Assembly (NCBI GenBank): GCA_002291495.1
Contig: DBAE01000173.1
Coordinates: 354-8,967 of the forward strand
Direction of reading: 5' to 3'
Length of the DNA stretch: 8,614 nucleotides
Origin: Bacteriovoracaceae bacterium UBA1018
Lineage (GTDB): Bacteria > Bdellovibrionota > UBA1018
A program made the translations under genes and the position numbers. This document shows, piece by piece, positions 1-6,187 of the stretch. The notes beneath the pieces were generated by a model, which saw only the letters and a program-made list of their open reading frames with translations, was not told where the DNA came from and did no database searches. Positions within the stretch are counted from its first letter, which is position 1. Every line of letters starts with the position of its first letter.

Positions 1-69
1 TTTCTCTGATTTTTTATCGGAATTTTGTGCGGGACCTAACTTAATTAAATCTGAGAGAAAATTCTTCAT
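1..69 (-). CDS. N-terminus of an unidentified leftward gene (partial)
   Basis: The reverse strand is open from an ATG at 69-67 to the window edge, giving 23 codons that begin MKNFLSDLIKLG and continue into a hydrophilic Asn/Ser/Lys stretch. An AAGGAG Shine-Dalgarno sits at 87-82, 12 bases from the ATG, which is longer than ideal; no better start codon lies nearer to it. The gene is divergent from nadA and would share the 70-185 intergenic region with it. Too little of the protein is visible to identify it, and there is no obvious signal peptide. The reading could be chance, but the start codon with a strong ribosome-binding sequence argues for a real gene. Confidence 0.45.
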   Translation of the reverse strand, partial: MKNFLSDLIKLGPAQNSDKKSEK

Positions 70-109
70 GAACCTGGGGTGCTCCTTCGTTTTCCTAACT
101 TATTGAGTA

Positions 110-129
110 CAGTAAACCACAAGTTACTG
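110..129. promoter_or_regulatory. Candidate operator: 6+6 bp inverted repeat upstream of nadA
   Basis: CAGTAA at 110-115 and TTACTG at 124-129 form a perfect dyad with an 8-base spacer. It lies about 57 bases before the nadA start and about 40 bases before the divergent leftward gene. Such dyads commonly bind dimeric repressors, and NAD biosynthesis genes are often under such control (NrtR, NiaR or NadQ types). I cannot match this dyad to a specific regulator. I found no convincing -35/-10 pair next to it. Confidence 0.28.
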
Positions 130-185
130 ACCGATCAAGTAGGTTGGACATTGATCCTAATAGAAAAAAGCGTTAAAAACTGCAA

Positions 186-1163
186 ATGGCTATAATTTCT
201 CTTAAAAAGCCGACGGCTCAGGCCAACTCGATCGATCCATCCCTCGATTTACACAAAGAAATCGAACGCTTAAAGAAGCAGAAAAACGCAGTGATTCTAG
301 CGCACTACTACCAGGAGTCCGAGATTCAGGACCTTGCCGACTTTATCGGTGACAGCCTTGAGCTGGCTAAAGCGGCTCAAAAGAGTCAAGCAGACCTCAT
401 CCTTTTTGCTGGGGTTCATTTCATGGCCGAAGGGGCCAAAATCCTAAATCCGAGTCGTAAAGTACTTTTGCCCGATCTTCGTGCTGGGTGCTCGCTATCC
501 GATAGCTGCCCCCCACTGGCATTTGAGAGATTCCGAAAACTCCACCCCGACCATTTTGTGGTGTCCTATATTAATTGCTCGGCAGCCATCAAGGCTCAGA
601 GTGACGTGATCTGCACCAGCTCAAATGCTGTAAAGATCGTCAATCGGATTCCTAAAGACAAACCGATCTTGTTTGCTCCCGATCGTAACTTAGGTGCCTA
701 TGTGGCAAAGCAAACAGGACGCGAGATGCTGCTTTGGCAAGGCACCTGTATGGTTCATGAGACTTTCTCGGAAAAGAAACTGACCGAGCTTAAGCTACGT
801 TATCCCGAAGCTGAAGTGATCGCCCACCCCGAGTGCGAACCGACTTTACTTAAAATGGCCGATTACATCGGAAGTACTTCTGCACTTCTCAAATATTCTG
901 TCGAAAGCACAAAGAAGCAGTTTATCGTAGCCACCGAAGAAGGCATCCTCCACCAAATGCGCAAACGCGCACCTGATAAAGAATTTATCCCTGCGCCTCC
1001 CAATGGCAACTGCGCATGTAACGAGTGTCCTTTTATGAAACTCAATACGATTGAAAAAGTGTACTTAGCGCTACGCGATGAAAAGCCTGAAATCACAATG
1101 TCTGATGAAATGAGAACTCGTGCTTTAAAACCGCTTGAACGTATGCTTGAGTGGTCGCAGTAA
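186..1163 (+). CDS. nadA: Quinolinate synthase NadA
   Basis: This cytosolic [4Fe-4S] enzyme condenses iminoaspartate (made by NadB) with dihydroxyacetone phosphate to give quinolinate, the precursor of the NAD ring. The 325-residue protein fits the family. Visible landmarks are the early VILAHYYQ motif (residues 36-43), GDSLELA (55-61), [10 protein letters not shown] (78-87) and AGCSLSD (100-106). The likely cluster cysteines are C102, C217 (in HPEC) and C281, the last in a C276-x-C278-xx-C281 cluster followed by PFM. All expected motifs are intact. The ATG at 186 has only a weak purine-rich upstream stretch instead of a clear Shine-Dalgarno, but no other nearby start keeps the N-terminus plausible. 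nadB and nadC are not in the window, so the pathway genes are dispersed. The next gene is 54 bp away on the same strand and is probably co-transcribed. Confidence 0.97.
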   Translation: MAIISLKKPTAQANSIDPSLDLHKEIERLKKQKNAVILAHYYQESEIQDLADFIGDSLELAKAAQKSQADLILFAGVHFMAEGAKILNPSRKVLLPDLRAGCSLSDSCPPLAFERFRKLHPDHFVVSYINCSAAIKAQSDVICTSSNAVKIVNRIPKDKPILFAPDRNLGAYVAKQTGREMLLWQGTCMVHETFSEKKLTELKLRYPEAEVIAHPECEPTLLKMADYIGSTSALLKYSVESTKKQFIVATEEGILHQMRKRAPDKEFIPAPPNGNCACNECPFMKLNTIEKVYLALRDEKPEITMSDEMRTRALKPLERMLEWSQ

Positions 1164-1217
1164 ATTTGCAGTGAACAATTTTAGGCGAGCTTCTTTGACT
1201 CGCTATCTGGAGATATC

Positions 1218-1484
1218 ATGAGTGAAGATCAAATGAGACAAGAGCTCGAAAGATTGCGTGCTGAAAATGCAGCATTAAAAAAGACTTCTGCGAAAGGGCT
1301 ATCGTTGAAAGTCAGCGAAAAGGGCGCATTGTCTGTCTACGGCCTTGGCCGCTTTCCAGTCACTCTCTATAAAGAACAGTGGAAGAAGCTCCTCGATATG
1401 GCTGACGACATCCGTGCTTTTATCACGGCGAACGATGCTCAACTCAAAACCAAAGATGCAGGCGGCGCTTCTTCGAAAGAATAG
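1218..1484 (+). CDS. Small conserved-looking protein with N-terminal coiled coil, unknown function
   Basis: This 88-residue protein has a GGAG Shine-Dalgarno at 1209-1212, five bases before the ATG. Residues 2-22 are Glu/Arg/Leu-rich with leucines at heptad-like spacing (LERLRAENAALKK), as in a short coiled coil. The centre, about residues 29-60, is a compact block containing SEKGALSVYGLGRFPVTLY and then an EQW/LL helix. The C-terminal tail from about 75 is Lys/Gly/Ser-rich and looks disordered. The central block resembles a small uncharacterised protein found in several bacterial phyla; that is from memory and unverified. There is no signal peptide, membrane segment or catalytic motif. It follows nadA by 54 bp with no terminator between them, so it may be in the same transcript, but a role in NAD metabolism cannot be claimed. 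Confidence 0.85.
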   Translation: MSEDQMRQELERLRAENAALKKTSAKGLSLKVSEKGALSVYGLGRFPVTLYKEQWKKLLDMADDIRAFITANDAQLKTKDAGGASSKE

Positions 1485-1545
1485 TTGAGCTTTAATGAGA
1501 CTGAGCGCCCATATACCGCGATCGAGATTGCGCTAAGTCCCGTTT

Positions 1546-2513
1546 CTATCCCACATATTTGCGCATCTTTTCTTCTCCATATCTTTGAGTTGCCCTAAGT
1601 TGATTATGCGCGGGACAAAGAAGCTCTAAATTCTCGGGTGCCGTTAAGCCACCGAGTGCAAATGGCTCGATGTGCTCGACTTGAAGAGCGTAACGGGAGC
1701 CGCACTTCGTATGTGTTTTTGGATCTGTGTACGCGCACTTTCCATCTTGTCTTTGCCAAAGCAAGGTTTTCAGAGGCTTTGAAATATAACGTGAGTTGGG
1801 ATTGAATTTCGTTAAATTAGGCACCTGGTTTAACTCCGCCGGCGGAGTGGATTTCGGGGATGAAGAAGATGATTGAATTCCTTTTTTCTTTTTCAGTTCT
1901 TTAAGGGCGAATCTGCCCATTTTCTTAAACACCTCTAAGTAGCTTTGATTTTTTAGTTCGAAGCCTTGAAGATTCTTAAACTCCTCCAGAATCTGCACCA
2001 GCTCTTGGTCCATGCAAAACTGTACCAACACTTCATGCTCATTGAGATGCCGGACTTTCTCAGGAGAAGCGTGAATAGGAAAAGAGCTTTTTTGATTAAG
2101 TATGATCTCAGCCTCTCGCCTACTTTTTCCTTCCATCTCCTTAAGAAGCTCCTTTTTTTCGGACTGAGAAAAGGATCTCTGATGTTCTTTCCGTTCCTTC
2201 TCAAAAAAACCTTGAAGGCTAGACGCTGTACTTAAGGATAAGGAACCTTCTTCGATGTGATCTTTACTTCAGGTAATTCTTTCATCAGGCGCATAGACTG
2301 AATCCGTCTCTGAGCTGCGCCTGGACTATAACCTAGTACTTCAACAGCGTATTCAAATAAGGAGCTCTGGCCCCTTTTGGCAAAGAGCCTTCGAGTGAAA
2401 CACTCTTTTAAGTGTTCAAGCACTTCGGTGGTTTTAAGCCGCTCGTCATGTACGACTTGCTTCAAAGAGACTTCTAATTCTAGATCACTGAGCAACTTCA
2501 AGTTTGTATTCAT
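1546..2513 (-). pseudogene. HNH endonuclease-like gene broken by one frameshift
   Basis: The gene starts at ATG 2513. The N-terminal helical part is read in frame to Lys84 (codon 2264-2262: VLEHLKE, SLFEYAVEVLGYS, AAQRRIQSMRLMKELPEVK), and that frame then hits a stop at 2234-2232. The continuation (HIEEGSLSLSTASSLQGFF and onward) lies in the other frame from 2259 and stays open to the stop at 1546. Restoring one missing base near 2260 gives a 322-residue protein. Its C-terminus carries a complete HNH fold: C260, C271, QVEH281, ENL with N295, and C300-PAH303-N. A Lys/Ser-rich linker joins the two halves and contains the palindromic repeat at 1833-1848. In the intact family this would be a metal-dependent nicking or cleaving nuclease. 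The C-terminal piece could in principle be re-initiated at ATG 2136 to make a 196-residue HNH protein. No good Shine-Dalgarno precedes 2513. A sequencing error is possible. Confidence 0.85.
1833..1848. repeat. 16-bp perfect palindrome, copy 1, inside the HNH gene
   Basis: ACTCCGCCGGCGGAGT is its own reverse complement and is identical to 2852-2867. It is far more GC-rich than its surroundings. Here it lies in-frame in the linker of the HNH gene and encodes Thr-Pro-Pro-Ala-Glu without disturbing the frame. Confidence 0.85.
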
Positions 2514-2521
2514 GCATAAAG

Positions 2522-2749
2522 CTATACACCCAAAAAATCGACCTCATTAGACGAGCGAGAATGAGCTGGAAGATCGCCAAAAATGTAAGTTGATTTTGAA
2601 AGTCTATTTTTAACCTCAGCCGCAACCAAATCCAATAGAAGCTGTTTTTGGCTCATTTTAAGTAGACCCTGAAACCTGACGTCAATCTCACCAAAAATAG
2701 CGTCAAGAATAAATTTCACCGATAAAAAAATATCTCGGAAAAAGTCCAA
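2522..2749 (-). CDS. Doubtful 75-codon ORF upstream of the HNH gene
   Basis: This ORF begins at a TTG (2749-2747) with no recognisable Shine-Dalgarno and stops eight bases before the HNH gene start. A later ATG at residue 32 (MSQKQLLLDLVAAEVKN) could be the true start of a 44-residue product. The first 30 residues are rich in Phe, Ile and Leu; the rest is mixed and ends in VDFLGV. I recognise no family. It begins just after the minus-strand terminator at 2783-2766, so it would need its own promoter, and I do not see a convincing one. It could be a leader peptide coupled to the HNH gene, a gene remnant, or a chance reading frame. Confidence 0.2.
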   Translation of the reverse strand: MDFFRDIFLSVKFILDAIFGEIDVRFQGLLKMSQKQLLLDLVAAEVKNRLSKSTYIFGDLPAHSRSSNEVDFLGV

Positions 2750-2765
2750 GATTCGGACCCGCTAG

Positions 2766-2783
2766 AAAAAGCCTTCAGAAGGC
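2766..2783 (-). terminator. Intrinsic terminator downstream of homogentisate dioxygenase
   Basis: Read on the minus strand, GCCTT-CTG-AAGGC (2783-2771) forms a tight hairpin immediately followed by TTTTT (2770-2766). It lies about 155 bases beyond the stop codon of the dioxygenase gene and in the same direction. The plus strand has no T-run after the hairpin, so it works in one direction only. Confidence 0.75.
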
Positions 2784-2851
2784 ACTAGAAAGCACGTCCG
2801 CATAGTCCAATCGCCACTTCTCCGGAGAACCTTCCCTCATTCACAAATCTC

Positions 2852-2867
2852 ACTCCGCCGGCGGAGT
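2852..2867. repeat. 16-bp perfect palindrome, copy 2, intergenic
   Basis: This is an exact second copy of ACTCCGCCGGCGGAGT, about 1 kb from copy 1. It lies between the dioxygenase stop (2938) and its terminator (2783). On both strands the palindrome is followed by bases that turn it into codons for TPPAE plus a stop (GAG TAG on plus, GAG TGA on minus). It can fold as a six-pair hairpin with a CCGG loop but has no T-run, so it is not a classical terminator. A second, shorter palindrome, TTCTCCGGAGAA, lies close by at 2818-2829. Confidence 0.85.
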
Positions 2868-2937
2868 AGCTCGTTCGACTACCTCATCGAAAAAGCCTGC
2901 GCCATGGATCGCATACTGCACGCGCTCCGCTTTATCC

Positions 2938-4080
2938 CTATCTCTTCTGATCCGCTTTCCAGCTCATTGCGTATTCTTTATACTCAACGCCATCAGCGAC
3001 TCCCGTGGGATGAAGCGGATGCCGAGTATCCACCATCACTGCGATCTCCTCGGTAAACGTTTTGTCTTGAGCATTCTTCGCGGCGTTAGGATGTGGCCCA
3101 TGATGAATCCCCTGCGGATGAAAAGTAATGGATCCTGCAGAAATGCCTTCGCGTGAGAAGAAGTTCCCTTCGTGATAGAAGAGCACTTCATCAAAATCGA
3201 TGTTGCGATGATAAAACGGTACTTTCATCGCACCTTCTTCGCTCTCAAGAGGACGCGGCAAAAAAGAGCAGATCACAAAATTGCGACCGAGGAAGGTCGT
3301 ATGAACACTCGGCGGCAAATGAAATCTTGGAGACACTACCGGGCGAATCTCTGAAACGTTGATTGCCCACGGGGTAAGGTCACCCTTCCATCCAGCCGCA
3401 TTGATCGGATTAAATGGGTAAAAGACCCGAGTCCATTCTCCCAGCCGCTTAATTCGAAGTTCAAACTCGCCTTGAGCATTAGCTCCGGTCTTCTTTTCAG
3501 CCGAAGCCAAGACAGGGGTTCGCATGATCATCGGATCAAACTGCGCATGTCTTCCAAGCATTCCACGCTCAGGGAGTTCTATTTCGCTCACCGAATCAAT
3601 GACCAAATGCACATTAGCGACTTCGCTGACTAATCGATAAGTGGTGCCACGTGGAATGACGAGATAATCGCCACGTGCGTATTGAATATCGCCGTAATCC
3701 GTTTCAAGTGTTCCTACACCTTCATGAATAAAGCGCACTTCGTCGCCATCAGCGTTTCGAACAAAAATACCCATGGATCGTGTGAATTTAGCGATGCCGA
3801 TTTTGACATCAGAATTTTGCAATAAAACATTGCTCTGTGCTTCTTCGAGCTCTTCAGCTTTGCTTGCGTAGTAGGCACGGGGCTTAAGCGGACCCTCGAT
3901 ACGCAACCAACCTGTTGGCGGATGGCGATGATAAAGATGACTGACTCTCCCGAAAAACCCTTTTCGGCCATGCTCCTCTTCGTAAGTTCCTTCAGGGATT
4001 CCCACATGAGGTTGCGGACTAAATTGACCCTGTGCCCAACCAAATCCTGACGCGTAGCCTGACTGATTATCTTTCGCCAT
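2938..4080 (-). CDS. hmgA: Homogentisate 1,2-dioxygenase
   Basis: This Fe(II) cupin enzyme opens the ring of homogentisate to maleylacetoacetate in tyrosine and phenylalanine breakdown. From the start at 4080 it has 380 residues. The N-terminus carries YASGFG (9-14), which corresponds to the SGFG signature of the family, followed by LYHRHPPT (49-56). The iron site is in the C-terminal half: YHRN with H291, acidic D297/E298, then FHPQGIHHGPHP with H321 and H327. The 36-residue spacing from H291 to H327 equals that between the two histidine ligands of the human enzyme as I remember it. The ATG at 4080 is chosen because GGA lies five bases upstream and the N-terminus then matches known homologues. 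An in-frame ATG at 4098 would add six residues but has poorer context. The other pathway genes (hydroxyphenylpyruvate dioxygenase, isomerase, fumarylacetoacetase) are absent here. The gene is divergent from the small membrane protein at 4161 and has its own terminator. Confidence 0.9.
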   Translation of the reverse strand: MAKDNQSGYASGFGWAQGQFSPQPHVGIPEGTYEEEHGRKGFFGRVSHLYHRHPPTGWLRIEGPLKPRAYYASKAEELEEAQSNVLLQNSDVKIGIAKFTRSMGIFVRNADGDEVRFIHEGVGTLETDYGDIQYARGDYLVIPRGTTYRLVSEVANVHLVIDSVSEIELPERGMLGRHAQFDPMIMRTPVLASAEKKTGANAQGEFELRIKRLGEWTRVFYPFNPINAAGWKGDLTPWAINVSEIRPVVSPRFHLPPSVHTTFLGRNFVICSFLPRPLESEEGAMKVPFYHRNIDFDEVLFYHEGNFFSREGISAGSITFHPQGIHHGPHPNAAKNAQDKTFTEEIAVMVDTRHPLHPTGVADGVEYKEYAMSWKADQKR

Positions 4081-4160
4081 ATGTGTCCGCAATATCATGA
4101 CTCAAATAGACCTACAATCCAGGCATTACGATTGCACGGTCAAGCGGCAAGGAGACCATT

Positions 4161-4592
4161 ATGGCACAAGACAACACACAAAAAGGCTTTGAGAGCTCAC
4201 AAGAAAAAACTTCTAACAAAAGCAGAAACACTGACAAAATCAGTGACAGCTTTGGAAATAAAAGCAGCGACAGCTCTATTAGCAAAGGCTTTGACACAGC
4301 AAATAAAAGCTCTGAGAGCAAAAATTCTGAGAGCAAAAGCTTTGACGCAAAAGAATCAATCAATCACGTGAAAGAGATAGCTACAGACTTCAGCTCTAAA
4401 GCATCAGATCTGATGAGCGATTCGAACGGAAAATTCTCTCAATACTATCAGACTTCCACTGGCTGGATTTCACAAAATTACGGCAAAACTTTAGCCGTAG
4501 TCGGTGCAATTGCCGCTGTCGGACTAGTTGGATACTACTTCAATCGCCGCTCGTCGGATGACAATTGGGACATGGATCGTAAAGCGAGCTAA
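4161..4592 (+). CDS. Ser/Lys-rich small protein with C-terminal membrane anchor
   Basis: This 143-residue protein has a strong AAGGAG Shine-Dalgarno (4149-4154) six bases before the ATG. Residues 1-65 are low-complexity, rich in Ser, Lys, Asn and Asp, with repeated units such as KGFES, KGFDTANKSSES and ESKSFDAKES. Residues 66-108 look amphipathic and helical (INHVKEIATDFSSKASDLM). Residues 110-127 form a hydrophobic Ala/Val/Gly segment, followed by NRR and a short acidic tail. An amphipathic helix plus a terminal anchor ending in Arg-Arg recalls ElaB/YqjD (DUF883) ribosome- and membrane-associated stress proteins. This is an architectural resemblance, not a proven homology. There is no N-terminal signal peptide, so the protein would be a tail-anchored inner-membrane protein. 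It is a single-gene unit closed by a strong terminator. Confidence 0.85.
   Translation: MAQDNTQKGFESSQEKTSNKSRNTDKISDSFGNKSSDSSISKGFDTANKSSESKNSESKSFDAKESINHVKEIATDFSSKASDLMSDSNGKFSQYYQTSTGWISQNYGKTLAVVGAIAAVGLVGYYFNRRSSDDNWDMDRKAS
4312..4339 (+). repeat. 13-bp direct repeats with a 15-bp period inside the Ser/Lys-rich gene
   Basis: TCTGAGAGCAAAA occurs at 4312-4324 and again at 4327-4339, a 15-base (five-codon) period. Related degenerate units (AGCTTTG, GGCTTTGACA, AAAAGC) spread over about 4180-4350. The pattern suggests the disordered N-terminus grew by in-frame repeat duplication. Confidence 0.7.
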
Positions 4593-4603
4593 GCAGCAAT
4601 TTT

Positions 4604-4651
4604 GTAGAACAAAAGGACAGGAACCACGAGGTTTCTGTCCTTTTGTTTTAT
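4604..4651 (+). terminator. Strong long-stem intrinsic terminator after the Ser/Lys-rich gene
   Basis: The arm AACAAAAGGACAGGAACC (4608-4625) pairs with 4630-4647 along 18 positions with a single G-T wobble and a four-base ACGA loop. Weaker pairs can extend it to 4604 and 4651. The 3' arm ends in TTTTGTTTTAT. It starts 12 bases after the stop codon of the upstream gene. The A-run on the 5' side could also let it work in reverse, but no minus-strand gene ends here. Confidence 0.92.
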
Positions 4652-4709
4652 CTGCTGTAGGCATCGCAAGGTACTAGACTACTCAAATAATAAACAATAA
4701 GTTGCAGTC

Positions 4710-5420
4710 ATGACAGCGCAAGCATTGATGAAACTTCCGCCACACCTATCGTCTCATCATGCATCGGGCATTGAGCCCCAAGAATGCATTGCCCAATTCG
4801 AAATTGGCGACATGCAAAATTTTGTTTATCTTATTTTGGATTGGAAAAGTAAGGCTGCCGCAATAGTAGATCCTCAAAAAAACTTACAGCCTCTTGAACA
4901 CGCTCTCGAGCAACACGGGTTTCATCTTGTTGCGACTTTGCTGACCCATACTCATTTTGATCACGTAGCGGGAGTGCCCGCTATTGCTCAAAGGTATCCT
5001 CACCTTCCCATCTATCTGCACGAACATGACAGCCATCGACTAACTCGAGCCAATCCTCAACTCCCACTTAACTTTTTAACCGATGGCCAAACATTGAACA
5101 TCGGAGTCCAACAAATCCAAGCGCTTCATACCCCCGGGCATAGCGCTGGAGAACTTTGTTACTTAATCAACAGTTCTCGGCCCTATCTTTTGACTGGAGA
5201 TACAGTATTTATCCGTGACTGCGGACGAACGGACCTTCCGACCGGTAGCAATCAAGAGCTCTTTGCTTCTCTTCAAAAAATTAAAACACTCCCACTCGAG
5301 ACTGTCATTTTGCCGGGACATCATTACGCCCCTGAATGTGCTTCAACACTTGAAGAGCAACTTCGAACCAGTCCGCCCTTTTTATGTAAGACGATTGAAG
5401 AGCTCGTCGCACTGCCGTAA
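4710..5420 (+). CDS. Metallo-beta-lactamase-fold hydrolase, glyoxalase II / persulfide dioxygenase type
   Basis: This is a 236-residue cytosolic enzyme with all metal-binding motifs of the fold: H80-x-H82-x-D84-H85 (THTHFDH), H144 in TPGHS, D164 in TGD and H204 in LPGHH. The segment TGDTVFIRDCGRTDLPTGS (162-180) is characteristic of the hydroxyacylglutathione hydrolase and ETHE1-like branches. The protein lacks the long C-terminal substrate domain of classical GloB; its tail after the last histidine is only about 30 residues. The substrate is likely a thioester or glutathione persulfide, but the sequence does not decide which. The ATG at 4710 has no clear Shine-Dalgarno, and the first 25 residues are poorly constrained. 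The gene stands alone: a strong terminator precedes it, and it faces the outer-membrane gene tail to tail with a 25-base gap. Confidence 0.88.
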   Translation: MTAQALMKLPPHLSSHHASGIEPQECIAQFEIGDMQNFVYLILDWKSKAAAIVDPQKNLQPLEHALEQHGFHLVATLLTHTHFDHVAGVPAIAQRYPHLPIYLHEHDSHRLTRANPQLPLNFLTDGQTLNIGVQQIQALHTPGHSAGELCYLINSSRPYLLTGDTVFIRDCGRTDLPTGSNQELFASLQKIKTLPLETVILPGHHYAPECASTLEEQLRTSPPFLCKTIEELVALP

Positions 5421-5445
5421 ATAAACAGTTCTCGAAAACAATAAT

Positions 5446-6105
5446 TTACGAGAGCGGAATTGTCGCTCCTATCACTCCAACAAAGATTGTATCTGCCGGA
5501 GCAAAGCTCCAGTTGGTTCTAAGGGTGATTGCAACGTTTTGCCCGACCGTGTACCCGACCTTGGCACCGACGTTAGGAAGGAAGTTTGCCGCTCCTCCAC
5601 CGTCCTCGTCGGTACGACCCAATGACATCGAGGCAGCGTTGGATTGAAGATAGAGATCTGCTCCGGTGTGTAGGCCCACAAAACCTCGTTCATTCCAATT
5701 GTAGCCACCCCAAAGATTGAGGGGAATAATAAATAAATTACCTCCTCCGGTAGTGGTGACCTCATCTGCAGCTCCAAAGAAGTTAGAACCAGATGCACCT
5801 AAATGAGAAAAAAGAAGACCACTTTCTAACCCATAGGTAATAGGTGTTTGTACTGCGGCCATTGTTTTCGAAAGGTTCCAGTCTACAATGGCAGATGTGA
5901 GAAATCGAGTCTCGCCGTTTCCTTCTAAATTTTCAAAGTCGATAAGACCCGGACTAATATTCAAAATGACAGGCGATCCAAAAACTCCTTGGGATGAAGA
6001 TGTATCCATTGAACGCCTCGACTCTTGAGCCAAAGACAGATTTGAAAAGATACTTAGAGTAAACCCCAGAACCACCAACCCAGGCCAAAAGCGGGAGATT
6101 TTCAT
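5446..6105 (-). CDS. Outer-membrane beta-barrel-like protein with signal peptide
   Basis: From ATG 6105 the protein has 219 residues. It starts with a Sec signal: a basic N-region (MKISRF), a hydrophobic core to about residue 20 and a likely cut after SLA at 26. The mature part is rich in Gly, Asn, Ser and aromatics and alternates short hydrophobic strands with Gly/Asp turns. Examples are FIIPLNLWGGYNW, VGLHTGADLYL, VGAKVGYTVG and VAITLRTNWSF. This is typical of small outer-membrane barrels of about eight strands. The last strand ends in IPLS and not in the usual terminal aromatic residue. A TTG at 6123 would add six residues; ATG 6105 is preferred because the signal peptide then starts correctly, with GGA nine bases upstream. 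It is divergent from the exported 515-residue protein. No ligand or specific family is identifiable. Confidence 0.8.
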   Translation of the reverse strand: MKISRFWPGLVVLGFTLSIFSNLSLAQESRRSMDTSSSQGVFGSPVILNISPGLIDFENLEGNGETRFLTSAIVDWNLSKTMAAVQTPITYGLESGLLFSHLGASGSNFFGAADEVTTTGGGNLFIIPLNLWGGYNWNERGFVGLHTGADLYLQSNAASMSLGRTDEDGGGAANFLPNVGAKVGYTVGQNVAITLRTNWSFAPADTIFVGVIGATIPLS

Positions 6106-6152
6106 AGAGATAAATCCATGCAATGCATGTGCGAAGGCTCAAAGCAGCTTAC

Positions 6153-6181
6153 TTGACATGAAGAGTCAAAAAAAGTAAATC
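6153..6181 (+). promoter_or_regulatory. Candidate promoter of the 515-residue exported protein gene
   Basis: A perfect TTGACA -35 box (6153-6158) is followed by a 17-base spacer and TAAATC (6176-6181), a weak -10 box. The ATG at 6188 is only six bases beyond the -10, so transcription would start at or beside the start codon. An inverted repeat TTGAC-N7-GTCAA (6153-6169) overlaps the -35 and could be an operator. Confidence 0.45.
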
Positions 6182-6187
6182 CTTCGA

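Noticed and set aside
1517..1532. Possible hairpin CGCGAT-CGAG-ATTGCG between the 88-residue gene and the HNH gene
   Set aside because: The stem is short with a wobble pair, and there is no T-run on either strand, so it is not supported as a terminator.
1953..2235. Open frames on both strands across 1953-2235 beginning with Met
   Set aside because: They are shadows of the HNH gene in other frames. The family-like sequence runs through 2259-1546 in one frame.
2680..2706. TTGACG hexamers on the minus strand as promoter of the HNH gene
   Set aside because: No -10-like hexamer lies at 16-18 base spacing.
2850..2921. 23-codon minus-strand reading frame from GTG ending in the palindrome as TPPAE-stop
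   Set aside because: It is very short and has a GTG start with only a possible GGAG at 4-base spacing. The frame is closed by a TGA not far upstream, inside the dioxygenase gene. It may be a remnant or chance; it is noted only because of the palindrome.
4081..4371. 96-codon plus-strand frame overlapping the Ser/Lys-rich gene, and an antisense frame at 4112-4363
   Set aside because: Both are open only because the low-complexity repeats avoid stops. The 4161 frame has the strong Shine-Dalgarno and a sensible protein.
5427..5455. Possible hairpin GTTCTCG/CGAGAGC between the two converging genes
   Set aside because: The loop is 14 bases, the stem contains a mismatch, and there is no clean T-run.
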